The notes: a model not told the origin generated them from the sequence alone. Shown: positions 1-11,871, numbered from the stretch's first letter. The stretch is 64,000 nt of DNA from Lonicera japonica (GCA_021464415.1 CM038465.1:23405839-23469838), one strand, 5' to 3'. A program made the numbers and translations.

Positions 1-755
1 CATATCTTATTTTAACTCATGCATCATAGATACAATAGAAACCACATATGCCATATAAACTCTAACGAATTCATGTCCATGTTCTTTGGTGTATACGAAA
101 CCCTTTACTAATCATTTCTTGTCAAACCAACACTATACATCCAAAGAACATCCGTATGAATCAATAACACGTAATCATGGAGCTTAGATGGCATATATTG
201 CTTCATATAGTAAGATCATAACACAATCATGCAAAACTTATCCATATCCAATGATATGATCAACATAATAACAAGTATGCATAAAATCATTCTTGTATAA
301 TCAATAACAAGGAAGTATGTGCTTCATATCGAACATATATGCATAAAATCACTCATCTTTAGATAAATCAAATCATATCATCAAGTTTGAAAAACTTATA
401 ACCCCTACCTTAAGTTTGTAAACCAAGAGAAGAAAGAATGATGTAAACCGAAACCCTGTTCGGTGAAATACTCAAGTTCTCGTGTCAACACGTTCCTTAG
501 AGGTGGTTTTGGATGATATCAAGCTTGAATCCTCGATTCGGAAGGATAGATGCATAGAAATCTTCTTCTTTCTCTCTTTAGAACCCTCTATAACTCTCTA
601 GAGGAGTGTGGAAATGTTTGGCACGAAGTTTGGATAAAAATGACCAAAAATAGCTTAAAAACGTGCTTAAGTCGGTGGGAATAGTTAACTGGCGGACCGG
701 TATGACAAATACCGAATATCGGTCGCGGAGCACAAATTTTCCAAAAATTTGGTGT

Positions 756-789
756 CGGACCGGTATGCCAAAAACGGCATACCGGTCCG
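756..789. repeat. Perfect 14-bp hairpin inside the LTR
   Basis: Arms 756-769 and 776-789 (CGGACCGGTATGCC and its exact reverse complement) flank a 6-nt loop AAAAAC. A weaker version of the same motif (GGACCGGTATGAC... ATATCGGTC) lies just upstream at about 693-724. Confidence 0.85.
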
Positions 790-1118
790 CGCTTTAATTT
801 TTGGGCCCTGGAGCACTATTTTTGTTTTGGCCATATCTTTTCGTTCGGAACTCCGATTGAGGCGTTCTTTATGTCCACGGAAAGGTATTTCAAAGATTTA
901 CAACTTTCTAAGAGAAAGTTTTCCCAAATTCTGGATAGATTTTTTCCAAAAATTCACCGAAGACAGCGCTCTGCCGAAGCGCTACCGAATGACCAGAATT
1001 TTGCAATGGGCCTACTTTGTGCCCTGTTTTCACCCACGAGGAGTGTGAATTGGACTTCGGCCAAAACACAAAAGTTGTAGAATAGTACAAATACTAGACA
1101 CCTAGGCGAACGGAATCT

Positions 1119-2266
1119 TGTGAGAATCCGGACCCGCGACCCAAGAGGCAGTCCTCGTTCTCGGTTTGATTTGAAAATGTGTTTTGTAGAGTCGCCAGTT
1201 TGTTTTACAAGAAAACAAACAAAAGATCGTACGAAGTATAATTCGAAAATGAACTATCTTTCATACGTTTGAAACAAGAGTTTAAAATATACTTTGCTAG
1301 GGTTCGGGAACTACGTTATGAATTGGGAAGGTGTTAGGCACCCAATTCGCCCTTTCGGTCTCTTAATGGATCATGTATCTAATTCCTATTTTAGGTATCT
1401 TGCAAGTAGTTCGAATGGTTTTCAGAACAGTCCTTTCTGGATAAATTCAGTTTAAAACAGTATTTTGAAATCAGGCCCAAGCTTTGCGAGCGCCTACGTA
1501 TTCATTCGTAGAATGAAATCAAAGTCTCGTAGTTCCTTTCTTTTGGAAACTATTTTTGTATTTTTGTTTTGTTTTGAAAACGTGTCAAAACAGGCTTCGA
1601 TTTTCTTGTAAAATTTAGGAAGGATTTATTTTGAAAGCAGTGAACTTCTTTGCAAGTTATATAATTTTCTGTATTATAAAGGAATTTAAATGCAGTATTG
1701 AAATTAAGAAAGGTTGTAGAAAGACGTGCCTAATGCACTTGAAGAAGAAATGAGAACCTTGCCTTGATTGCCTTGCTTGCTTCCTTCTCTCTCTAGAACT
1801 TTCTCTCTCTAAGACTTTCTCTCTCTAGAAATTCTCTCTCTAAAACTTTCTCTCTCAGAATCTTGACAGAGCTTCCCCTTACTAAAAACACTATTGAGTG
1901 TTGATGCCTAAAATGAGAGCCCAATGGTCCTATTTATAGAGAAAAAATGCAGAAAAATGGCTTGGGTAACCGCGCGGCTAGGAGCTAGCCGTACGGCTAG
2001 GGAGGGCTGCGGCTCGAAGCCAACCCTACGGTTGGGAGCCAACCGTGCGGCTAGGGCGTGCGCCAACCGTGCGGTTGGGGGGCGTGCGGCTGGCCATCAA
2101 AAAATCTCCGTCCTAGTAAGTGAAGTGGCAATAAGGTTGTGGCAGATTCCTAACGCGCTCGAAAATCAGGATTTTTCCTAATAGTCTCTTGTATGCATGA
2201 TGACTCAAGACTTGATGCAAAATGCTTTTTAGGTTCACACGAGAGTCGTGGATTGGGGTGTTCACA
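1119..2266 (-). mobile_element. Tat-type solo LTR (family 1), minus strand
   Basis: The 1148-bp block reads TGTGAGAATC...GGTGTTCACA on the plus strand and is flanked by the 5-bp duplication AATCT (1114-1118 and 2267-2271). It shares the order of conserved blocks with the Tat LTR at 27319-28995: a GAGTCGCCAGT block near the left end (1190), a GGGTTCGGGAACT and CCCTTTCGGTCTC block (about 1300-1365), a CTAACGCGCTCGAAAATCAGG block, and a GATTGGGGTGTTCACA terminus. No internal domain or second LTR adjoins it, so it is a solo LTR left by LTR-LTR recombination. Confidence 0.85.
1931..2093 (-). promoter_or_regulatory. Putative U3 promoter: TATA box plus palindrome array (family 1)
   Basis: On the minus strand a TATAAATA box (plus-strand TATTTATA at 1931-1938) is preceded upstream by about six GC-rich units with a palindromic CCGYRCGG-type core at 1966-2093, for example AACCGTGCGGTTGG and CTAGCCGTACGGCTAG. 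The surrounding LTR is AT-rich. Its position matches the array in the other Tat family here. Promoter activity is inferred. Confidence 0.55.
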
Positions 2267-2463
2267 AATCTCATTCCGATAAATAGAGAAGAAATTACGA
2301 TATCTCAAAGATAGCTAGAAATAACAAATCGCGAAAGACCAAAACTTCATATTTACCAACCAAAATCAATTCGAACCACCCGAATCACCTAACGACCACT
2401 TGCATGAGTATAAATAAGCTAATATAATTCAATTTAATACAAATTAAAGTATTGGGTATTACA

Positions 2464-4109
2464 GGTTGGGTTAACAAATTTGATTCTTAACTACAGTTAA
2501 AAACTTTAAAATGAAAAGAATCAAAGAGCTAGTGCCAATATATGCTAATAGAAATGTAATTGATGTTATGACACCTTTAACCAAGTTCAAACTCGCAAAG
2601 GGCCAAAGATTCCTCAGCCACTACCTCCAAAATTTTCCAATTATGTACATTTGTCTACTTTTTTAAACAAGGGAATCTTTTCATTCTACACCATGCATGA
2701 ATGGTTAGGATTGTGTGTGATAATAATTTAAGTTTATTGTATTGCTCTCACACTTTGAACCTCTTGGACACGTGAGAAGTACTGTTCATTTTTATAACCA
2801 TTAATTAAATAATTAATGAATACTACTCAATGTCAGTTGACCCAGAAATCAAACCTAGTTTAATTAAAGTTGTGGTTTTCAATGTGTTGACTAAAGTTGT
2901 ATTTTATTTCTTGTGAAAAAAAAAAAAAGAAATCATGTTTGTACTTTATGTTTTTAGTGTTATTATTCAAATTTGGATGAATAATAAAAACGTTAAAAAT
3001 GAGGAATATTACAAGTGTCCTTCATTTCCCTAAGACTTACCAATCCTAATTATTTATATAGATATTCTTCAATTTCTATCCTTGTGTTATTTATTTCAAG
3101 CATTTCTTTGTCATCCACCTTATAATCTAATGTTTCTGTTATTTTTAACGTTATTTTCTGCCTGACTTCAATGTATTCTTCACTTTCTATCACTTCTTTT
3201 GACTGTTCGAAAGTGTAGTTGCTAAAATTTATTTTTAATTTTTCCTTTTCAGTAAATTGAGTTCAAAAGGCTCTTTAGAATTTTTTTTTATTTATATGGA
3301 TAAGAGTAAGAATCCCAGAGTTCCTAGTTTTTTTCCTTAATTACCAGCCGTTGTTCTTGTACACTACATCGTAGATGTCTTATTTCGTTTATAAACTTTA
3401 GTTGTTGTTTTTCAAATTTCTCAATAGTAGATTTTAATAGTTTTATCAAACTGTTGTTTTGCTCAATTATTACTTAAGGTGATTTAGAAATATTAACATT
3501 TTCTGTGTAAGTTTCTTCAGTATATTTTACGCTCATATTTTTTTGTGTGGGACTAACTAGAAATATTGTTACCCGTTTAATGCCAATTTACACACTTTAC
3601 TCATTTTGAGTTTACAAATTCTAAATAATAAATAAAAGGATTGGTAACTTAATAATTGATGCTGTTTATAGCAAAGTTGGTAAAACTATTATGTTTCTAA
3701 CAAAGTCGGTAAATATGTTTCTTTACTCTAATCCAGGGTTGAACTCTTGGCTGCCAAGCTATTTTGTATATATTGCTTACTAAGCTGCTAATTGGATTGC
3801 CCGACTCAAGTGACACCTCAGGGTGTCATCCAAATTGAAATGCAAATTAAGAAACAATTGTTTGTAATATTTTTCATTTATTCATATTTTTGCATTTAAA
3901 CTCATAAATTTCATTGCAACTTATATTTTCCCCATTAAACTTGTAAATTTCACACTTGAAAATCTATAGTGAAATTTGTAATTTTCAATGCAATTTATAG
4001 TTTTGCCATCAAATTTGTAAAGTTTACAGGAAATTTTCATTCAAATTTGTAGTAAAAATTTATAAAAACATTATAACATTCACTAAATAATTCATGTTAG
4101 GAATAATTT
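2464..4109. other. AT-rich non-coding DNA
   Basis: I see no ORF with family resemblance, no RNA gene and no clear element ends. There is an A-rich run at about 2917-2931. Confidence 0.5.
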
Positions 4110-4716
4110 GAATGTACACTACATTTGTTGTAATATACAATTATATATTAATATGGGGACATATGTCAAATATCAATGTAATTAATTCTAATTTTTATTT
4201 TTGCCTATGTTTCCTTATTGTATTAAAATATTTTATCATGCATCTTTCGTGAAAAATGTTATTATATAATATATTTGTTTTCATTTTTTTTTAAATATTA
4301 AACTAAAAAAGAGAAGAAATATATAAATACATTTAAACATTTAAGGATATATTGCTTGGGACCACAAACATGGGAAAAAAATTCTTGATTTTTTTTTTAC
4401 GTATTTCTATAGTCATGTTGAATCCTGTTTAGTTGATCTTGATTAGTAAATTTTAAATATTATTTTTTTTATTAAATTTTCAATTTTTTTCTCTTAGGTT
4501 TGGAATTTTTAATGTAGACAAAATTATTAGTGTGTGAAAGTTTATTGTGTGTATATTATTGTTATGAGTGTTTTAACTTTGATGTGACATCTTAATGTGT
4601 GTACAAAACTCATTTTAGAGAAAGTTTAAGTCAAAGATGGTGTTTTATAATATAAATATTGATATGGGTACTTGTGTAAAATCTCAATGTAATTAATTCT
4701 AATTTTGTTTTTGCTA

Positions 4717-4757
4717 GCATGCCTTTTTTTTTTTTTTTGGTCTCAACTAGACACTAG
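4717..4757 (-). mobile_element. 5'-truncated SINE tail
   Basis: Read on the minus strand, CTAGTGTCTAGTTGAGACC is followed by a long A run (plus-strand T run at about 4722-4738). The last bases match the 3' end of the SINE at 4865-5080. Confidence 0.5.
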
Positions 4758-4864
4758 AAAAAAGTTTTAATCAAAGATAGTGTTTTATAATTTAGTTATT
4801 AATATGGTTACATATGTCAAATCTCACTGTGATTAATTCTAATTTTGTTCTTGCCAGCGTGTAT

Positions 4865-5080
4865 TTTTTTGTTTTTTGGTCTCAACCGAGTAGTGTCCGG
4901 ACTAGTTTTTGAGCACCTCAACTAATTTTGGTCTCAACCGAACGGTGCCCGCAGATGAGCGTAGACCATGTGAGTAGCCGCAAGTAATGGGACTCGAACT
5001 TGAGACCTCACCGCCCTTGGTTAACATGCAAGCACTTGTGACCTAATGATGTACCATTGTACCATGAGACCAACGTACCC
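4865..5080 (-). mobile_element. tRNA-derived SINE, minus strand
   Basis: On the minus strand, a TGGTACAATGG motif (plus positions 5054-5064) fits a pol III A box and GTTCGAGTC (4991-4999) fits a B box, at tRNA-like spacing. The body ends in GGTTGAGACC and an A-rich tail near 4865-4880. Compared with the left copy of the surrounding duplication, the sequence interrupts the otherwise collinear blocks, which is the pattern of an insertion. A short CGT(G)TA-like duplication may flank it. I cannot name the SINE family. Confidence 0.65.
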
Positions 5081-5269
5081 ATTGTATTAAAATATTTTAT
5101 CGTGCATCTTTTGTGAAAAATGTTACTATATAATAGATTTTTTTTCATTTTTTTAATATTAAAGTAAAAAGAGAAAGAAATATATAAATACATTTAAACA
5201 TTTAAGGATATATTCCACCACAAACATGGGAACAAAATTTGATAAAGTACCCCCTCCGTTTTTGGAAAA

Positions 5270-6040
5270 TTTGGTGGGTGAGAAGATGTTAGCCAAAAAC
5301 CGCGAAAATTAACAATTTAAACAAAAATAAACAATTTAATGGAACAGAAAACCGAGTCTCGTGTATCACACGATCTCCTTAAAACAATTACGCCGCCTCC
5401 TACGGTGCTTTTGAAGTTTGTTACGGCGTTTGTCTCCCAGGATGAAACGGTAAAGAGTGTCTACCTTTAGCACTTTGGTGTCACTCACAAAACGAACTTA
5501 AATTGTGTATGAACTTGATCACCACCAAATACAAAACCTATTCTAGAGAGCAAGAGAGAATAAAGTGAATAGAGGTGTGTGTAGACTTGTGTGGAATGAA
5601 GTCTCAAAGCCTTCAATTTATACAAAGGGGAGGAGCCTTTGTATTAATTCATGCATTAATCAAAAACCATTTTTTAGTGTTAATTACAATAATTAAATAA
5701 AACCGTTTTTAAGATTTAATACAAATTAATACAAACGTTTTTTGAATTTAAAATTTTTGAATTCAAAATAAATCTCTTAATAAAGAGTAATTAAAATGGG
5801 TGACATTAAGGAAAATAAATGAACTGGAAAAACTCTAAGTGCAAAACATGACCCCGTGCGGTTGGCCATTTTCGCACACAAGCCAAGCCTGTGTCAAGCC
5901 AAATTCGATCCGTAATTTGCACCCCCTGTGCCCAATGCGCGAAAGAGAGCCTTATATTTCTTAGAAGCTTATGAGCTAGTGAAAGGTTATCCTTTATAAA
6001 CTCATAAAAGTTTTCCCAAAGTTCCAATATGGGACTAACA
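5270..6040 (-). mobile_element. LTR-like block, minus strand, left end unresolved
   Basis: The minus strand begins TGTTAGTCCCATATTGG at 6040, a common plant LTR start, and contains a TATAAATTG promoter-like site at about 5617-5625 beside a GGAGGAGCC segment. GC-richer patches at 5390-5450 and 5850-5950 stand out from the AT-rich surroundings. I could not fix the left terminus or find a target duplication. No protein-coding domain is associated. Confidence 0.4.
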
Positions 6041-6689
6041 TATACTTTAATGAATTTGGATTAGAAAAATGTAAAAAGAACAAAAAACAAAACAAATGTA
6101 AAGAAGATGACAACATCTGAATTGGCCAAACACCCCTCAGTATATATATATATATCCACTTTATCTCTTCCATTTGTCATCTACCTTTTTTTCTCCCCAT
6201 TGGCCACACAGGCCCATGAATTTAAGTAACGAAGAGAGAAATTTAAAACACACAAAATATATTTAAAAGTATAAAATTTAATCATAAAATAATCACGTTA
6301 ATAGTAATATTTGATAGAACTAAAAATATTAAAACACTTGATGTTTACAAATTATAATAAAATTCTACAGAGTTTCTTATTAATATTATTAAAAATATCT
6401 TATTCAATATATGTCACAAAATATAATTAATATTTTAAATTAGAAATTTAAACCTACAGCTTGTTTCTCATACACAAGATTCTTACGCATCTGTGCCTAT
6501 TTTCGCTTATTTTCTAGCGTGCCCCACAATCATTTAACATGGTTGGTTTTGAGTTTAAATTATAAAAGAAACAAAAGGAAAAATAAAGCCATTTTCAATC
6601 AAATCCATTCATTATACTTGCAAAATTGAAATTATAACAAGAAATTCAATATTCAAAACATAGAAATCTAATGGAGAAAGGTCCAAAAT

Positions 6690-6908
6690 TGGTAGGGAGA
6701 GAAAGCACCAAATAGTTGGAGAGAGAGCTCCAAAATAAGTAGAGAGAGAAAGCCAAATCGGCTGAGTTCAAGTTTGAAAGTCAGTAGAGAGAGAGAAAGA
6801 CAAATCGGTAGAGAGAGAAAGCTCCAAATTGGCGGAAATGTAGGCTTGAAAATTGGTAGAAAGAGAAAGAGAACTCTGTTGTGCACTTAGGCTATAGAGA
6901 GAGACAAA
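6690..6908. repeat. GAGA-rich degenerate tandem repeat in the foldback loop
   Basis: Units of roughly 30-40 bp, each built from GAGAGAAAG followed by CCAAAATTGG or CAAATCGG, recur about six times. The minus-strand ORF over this stretch is leucine/serine-rich only because of the repeat. Confidence 0.6.
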
Positions 6909-6980
6909 AAAAAGGCTTTATTTTTCCTTTTGTTTCTTTTAATTTAAACTCAAAACCAATCAAAGTTAGATGATTGTGGG

Positions 6981-7454
6981 TGCTGGAATTAAATCACTTA
7001 AGTCATCATGTCAAATCATCAAGAACTAAATTAAAACAATGATTAAACCGCGTACCTGAATCCATGATAAACAAATGCGGAATGTGAGGATCGATCACAA
7101 TAATAGCACGGATCGAGCGGGTACGTGGTCTTACTCAACCAAATCGCCTTAGTGTCTTGATGGGAATTTTGGTTCTCTTCCAGATGGGGAGAAGGGAGCC
7201 GTAATTTGATTTGGTGTATTGGGAACCATAACCCTAATATCAACTTTATATACAAACTAATTAGAGTTCCCATTAAACCCTAATAAGCCATATGAGGTAT
7301 CTACACATTTGGCCCACATTTATTTGAGTACTCTATGGGCTTAACTAAAAATTAATTAGATCACTAAAAATTAGCCCATTAATTAAATAGCAAATATAAT
7401 TAAAATATTATAATATGTTGCCCACATAAATTAGAAAATATAAATTTTCTAACA
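6981..7454 (-). repeat. 3' LTR of the minus-strand copia element
   Basis: It is 474 bp, starting TGTTAGAAAATT on the minus strand at 7454 and ending at 6981 next to the GTGGG duplication. The near-palindromic terminus TTAGAAAAT/ATTTTCTAA recurs at the far end of the element (11848-11871). Confidence 0.75.
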
Positions 7455-7466
7455 ATCTCCCACTTG
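7455..7466 (-). other. Polypurine tract of the copia element
   Basis: The minus strand reads AAGTGGGAGAT immediately before the LTR start, the usual plus-strand primer position and composition for plant copia elements. Confidence 0.7.
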
Positions 7467-8289
7467 GGCTACATATTATTCCTGAAACAATTATATCACA
7501 TAATTCTTTAAGCGCGCATCCGTATGTTATTTATCCTTAGACTTCTCCTTAAACAGTTTGGTCTATCTCATGTACGAGTAATGGAATTACGGCAGCTTTT
7601 ATCACAATAAGGTCGTGACTAAACCACGATTATCACCATACTAATACACTTAATAACATAGATCAAATGTGGATGAGTAGCATGGAAATTACATGCAATG
7701 TGATCTTAGACATGCCTATTTCCAATTGGCCCAACTTTAATGAGATCAACATTAACCGTCCAAACTTTATGCTAAACCACAATGGAAGGAAATAAAACAA
7801 ATATTCAGAGCTAAGACAAAAATAAACCATCTTCTTTATTCTGCAGAAAATATGCGTTAAATAAAAGAGCATCCAGGATACAAACTCCCACTAAACCAAC
7901 ACTTTATTAGATAACACAAAATTCAAATGAGTAATATACTCATGAAATACCTTATGTGTTAAGCCTTTAGTGAACAGATATGTAATCATGGAGTTTGTAC
8001 TTATATGCTCTATAGACACGACAACTCTGAACTCCTTTTTTTTAACAACAAAAAACTTTAATATCTATGTGCTTTAGATTTTCGAAAAATTTCTGTTGTT
8101 ATCGAATATAGCAAAATTAATTATTGTCACAAAATATCTTTAATGGTCTTTTGACACTACCTACAATTCGCAGCCTAGTGACAAAATTGTGCAGCTATAT
8201 CCCATCCAAAAATCGATATCAAAACACCATATGATCTCCAATTGATCCGATTTTCGATACGTAAGTATATAATCTTTTTTGTTCTCTTT

Positions 8290-9480
8290 AAATACCGTGT
8301 AACCCTTTAATTGGCTGCTTTCTGAAGATATATCATAGGGTTACTTAAATATCTACCAAATATCTTTACTATGAACGCTAAAACCAAATACGTACATACT
8401 TTATAATACATCAGACTCCCTACAACTGATGCATAAGAAATCTTTTGCATCTCTTTCTTTTTAACTTTATTTTGGGGCACTTGTTGTGACATAAATTGTC
8501 TCATTTAACAATGGGAGTATCTCCTGAATGACAATCTTTCATGCCAAATCTGGTAAGAATTCTTTCGATATATCTCTTTCGTGAAAACCCTAAAATACCC
8601 GACAATAATGTCGATGTATATGTATTCCTAATACAAAAGAGATATTATCAACATAAAATACCAGGAAGATAATGTTACTCCCACTGAACTTATGATATAC
8701 ATAATCATCAACCGGATTTACCTCAAAACCTTACGAGATAATAACTTGATGAAATATATAATACCATTGACGGAAAACTTCCTTAAGGCCATAGATGGAT
8801 TTCTTTAATTTCACTTCTTCTTGAGATTGTTTAGTTTGCTATATAGGAAGTTTTTCATCATTGTCTTGATGATCCTAATTTGCATATAAAACAATGTCAG
8901 AAATTTGTTCCTAATCATTATCAATAGCAGTATTTGAAATTTGAATAAATTCATCTTCAAAGACAATGTTTATAACTTTATCTTCCCCCTCAAACTCAAT
9001 AATCTAAAGAACTTTGGCATTTTTCGTCTTAATAAAGGATTTATTCAAGGGATCATAAAATTTATAATCTCTCGATCTTTCAGTGTATCTAACAAAGTAG
9101 CAGCTTATTATATTGAGTCCAATTTCTTTTCTTTATGGCCTTACCACAGCTGGACAACCTATTTTAGCAACTGCTTTGATATAACACTGCTTAAAAATAT
9201 GCTGCAGTCTTAAGTGTTTCTTCCTAGAGTCATCATAGTAGAGAAGAATGATTAATCACGCTCCTTATCATATCCTTAAGCTTATGTTTTATCTCTCAGC
9301 AACACTGTTCATACTAGGTTTGCCTAGCATGGTGTACTGTGAGACGATTCTGCATTTCTTTAGGAATTTCACAAAGGTCCAGAACGTTATTTATCTTATC
9401 CGTTATATCTACCACAGTATTTACCACCACGATCAGATTTCACGGCCTTAACTTTCTTGCATAGTTGATTTTCAACTCCA
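8290..9480 (-). pseudogene. Ty1/copia pol remnant (integrase, RT, RNase H)
   Basis: The minus strand encodes recognisable but shattered copia pol. At 8307-8470 it reads through a SYASVVGSLMYYK motif and GRYLSNP, the segment just before RNase H. At about 8770-8850 the frame shows a SIYGL-like palm segment of RT, and at 9230-9345 a TLKDMIRSVIN-like stretch corresponds to the region after the catalytic Glu of integrase. Order on the minus strand (integrase, RT, RNase H) is as expected for copia. Stops and frameshifts occur every 50-200 bp. Gag should lie at about 9.5-10.85 kb but I cannot recognise it. It encodes no functional protein. Confidence 0.65.
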
Positions 9481-10886
9481 ACTATGAAAGTCATAACAAC
9501 GTTTAAGGATTGTAACTTCTCATTAATTGAATATAGGTACCCTTATTAATTGTCATGAACATAATAAAATACTGTTAACTATTTCAGAAGGCCGTATAGA
9601 ACAGTTCACATATATCGTCATGAATTAGTTCTAAGACAATTGAATTCCTTATGGCACCTAGTTTCATTATGTTTGTCCATTCCCCCTTTACACATTAAAT
9701 TCAGTTTTTAAAATCTGTTAAATCAAGGGGTTTTAAGAATTCCACAAGTCTCTTAATTCTCTATTTAGAGATTTATCCCAAATGCTTGTGCCATAATATG
9801 GAAGAATTCTTATCAATTAATTTATGCTTTGTATCACGTGAATCAATTTACAAGGTCTTATTATATGAGGTGGTTGTATCCGTATATAAGTTATCAATTA
9901 AAGAAATAGTAGCAAAATATTTGAATTTTGAAAAAGACTTAACTTTATTATTTTCAAATGAACAATAATAACCGTATTTGTACAAATAAAAATATAAATT
10001 ATGTCTAAATGACAATACCATATAAGTCTCTCCCAAATCCAAAAGTAATTAGTCTTTAATGATAACTTAAAATTCCTTAAAACCTCAACTGTAACTGTTT
10101 CGCCACTGCCCTGATAGATGGATATTTCAACATCAATTGGCTTTTGGCTCCACATATAACCTCTAAACACACTTAGGTTAGTAGTGTTACCAAAATCTAC
10201 TCACAAAGTAATCATATGTACATAAGTTAAACCCCCAACTACCGAACAAACCACCTCTAATGAGAAGTATATCTAACTACTTTACACGCCAAATGACGTA
10301 TTTGAAACATTACTACGTCTATCCTTCTTGCAAAATTAACTGACAAATTCTTTATCATGTTTCTTTTGCAATTAATATAGTGTTGTTCTAACTGCAGCTT
10401 TTTAATTTTTATCCTTTATCCTTTCCTTTAGAGGTGTTTGCTAGATGAGTAACCACTGTCTTTTATCGCTAAATCTTTTATTCTTCTTGCACACTATAAA
10501 ATATGAACTCATTAAGAGATCATTAATTTATCCTTATGAGTATTGTAACTCATTATAAACTAACTGTATTGCGCGGGAAGAGAAATAAAGAACTTGATAC
10601 ACGAGCAAGTCATTAGACAGCCCTAACTTTAGTGCATTTAGTTTGAAAGCGATATCAGACATTTTCATAATGTATTTCCCTTACGTTCCTTTTCCTTATA
10701 CCTTATTGAAACAAGACTAATCAGAAGATTACTTGTTTCAGCTTTTTTGTTTTGGCAAACTATTTCTATAATTTCTTTAAGGAACTAAGTAGCATTTTTC
10801 TCATAAAGCCCCAAAAATTCTTGGAATAGAAGCATTTAATTTTCAATTCTTAAAATTTATGCCGTTAAGCACTGATACCGAATTTA

Positions 10887-11871
10887 TGTTGGCAGATATA
10901 TAAAGCATAACTTAAAATTGAATAGAGAAGAAAGTATAAAAATTACAAACTTACAATTAATATAAATGTCATAACATATTAACAAACAATATATATGAAT
11001 GGCAAAATTATCCAAATTATCAATAGTGGGTCCCCATCACAAGATACCTAGCACAACGTTGATATTTTGTCTTTGGATAGAAACATCAACTTGTAATTAG
11101 TCATCTCAACGTAGTAATCAAATATAAATAACAAATCCTGTCAAATAATAGGACTTCCTTTGGGCCGACATATTATTCACATGAAAAACTTGATTGTCAT
11201 ATTATATTTATTACCACAAGTGTACATGTTATTTGGCCAAACGATAACCTTCCTTTGGGCCGATTATTATTCGCATAAATAACAATTACACACATCTTAA
11301 TATTCTAAAATAAATAAATTTACGCGATAGAGGTTATTTTAGCAACTTATCGGTTCAATTCATCTATTTTAAAATATCAGACAATTTGTGCTTCGCATCC
11401 TTATAATCTAAAAAAAATTAGATTTTCTGTATTAATGAGATTTACAAAGCATAAATCTTATTTTTCCCACATTGGTGGCCGTACCTATTGCCAACCCACC
11501 AAAATAAATTATGATTTAGGTTTGGTAGCCTTTACTTGGTTATATTTATTTATTTATTGGCCACTGTGTTTTGGGATTGTATATATAAATATATATATTT
11601 TTGAAGAGTATGGAATTTAATATTGGTGTGGATTCACCAATTTTTTGCTAGCTTCCTGCATAATTTTTTATTTTATGGATTCAGCTTTAATATCTGGGCC
11701 ATATATATATATATATATATATATTAAGATTAAAGAATTTTATTCTTTCATTTATTGTGATTAAGGGTATGCATTAAGTTTATTATTTGTTTAAGATATT
11801 AATGTTTATTATTTATGAAAATAATAATTGGCCCAAAGGAAAAATTGTTAGAAAATATAAATTTTCTAACA
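10887..11871 (-). other. Rearranged 5' LTR region of the copia element
   Basis: This stretch lies between the PBS-like motif and the right element end. It contains two copies of a CTTCCTTTGGGCCGA motif (about 11153 and 11250), a further related TTTGGGCC copy on the minus strand near 11840, and a (TA)n tract. Only its last ~25 bp match the left LTR. Confidence 0.4.
11701..11724. repeat. (TA)n microsatellite
   Basis: Uninterrupted alternating AT of about 24 bp. Confidence 0.9.

Larger units (their letters stand above)
1..2463 (-). mobile_element. Tekay/Del-type gypsy LTR, minus strand, partial, interrupted
   Basis: Read on the minus strand, the block begins TGTAATACCC at 2463, a typical start for Tekay/Del chromovirus LTRs, and runs left past the window edge. 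It is split by the solo LTR at 1119-2266, so the LTR itself is 1-1118 plus 2272-2463. The part near 820-1080 resembles in style the Tekay LTR at 30.4-30.6 kb. No polypurine tract lies to the right of 2463, so on the minus strand this is a 5' LTR or a solo LTR, not a 3' LTR. The left end and any target duplication are outside the window. Short ORFs at 749-1090 lie inside this LTR and look like chance frames. Confidence 0.6.
4110..5232. repeat. Diverged tandem duplication, three partial copies
   Basis: A block containing CATATGTCAAAT...AATTAATTCTAATTTT occurs at about 4135-4200, 4640-4710 and 4785-4860. A second block (TTGTATTAAAATATTTTAT ... CATTTAAACATTTAAGGATA) occurs at about 4216-4380 and again at 5080-5232. 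The outer copies therefore form a long direct repeat of the same two blocks, and the right copy carries the SINE between its two blocks. Divergence is moderate, so the duplication is not recent. Confidence 0.65.
6981..11871 (-). mobile_element. Decayed Ty1/copia element, minus strand
   Basis: The element is bounded by the duplication GTGGG (6976-6980 and 11872-11876) and lies inside the right arm of the inverted-repeat element; excising it makes that arm contiguous. The left end (minus-strand 3' LTR) is 6981-7454, reading TGCTGGAATT...TTCTAACA on the plus strand, followed by a purine tract on the minus strand. A degenerate minus-strand initiator-Met-type PBS lies at about 10866-10876. The right end carries the same terminal ~25 bp as the left LTR, but I cannot align the rest, so the 5' LTR is rearranged. 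Confidence 0.75.

Noticed and set aside
4981..5085. A tRNA gene on the minus strand
   Set aside because: A and B boxes are present, but a cloverleaf is not evident and the sequence continues into a SINE body and A-rich tail.
6668..6886. 72-aa minus-strand ORF resembling a membrane protein
   Set aside because: Its Leu/Ser/Phe pattern comes from the GAGA-type tandem repeat in the foldback loop.
8941..10170. Several 60-90 aa ORFs on both strands
   Set aside because: They fall within decayed minus-strand copia gag-pol and do not match the order of its domains; chance frames in AT-rich DNA.
11641..11700. A host gene terminus before the (TA)n tract
   Set aside because: No coding signature on either strand and the region lies inside the copia boundaries fixed by the GTGGG duplication.
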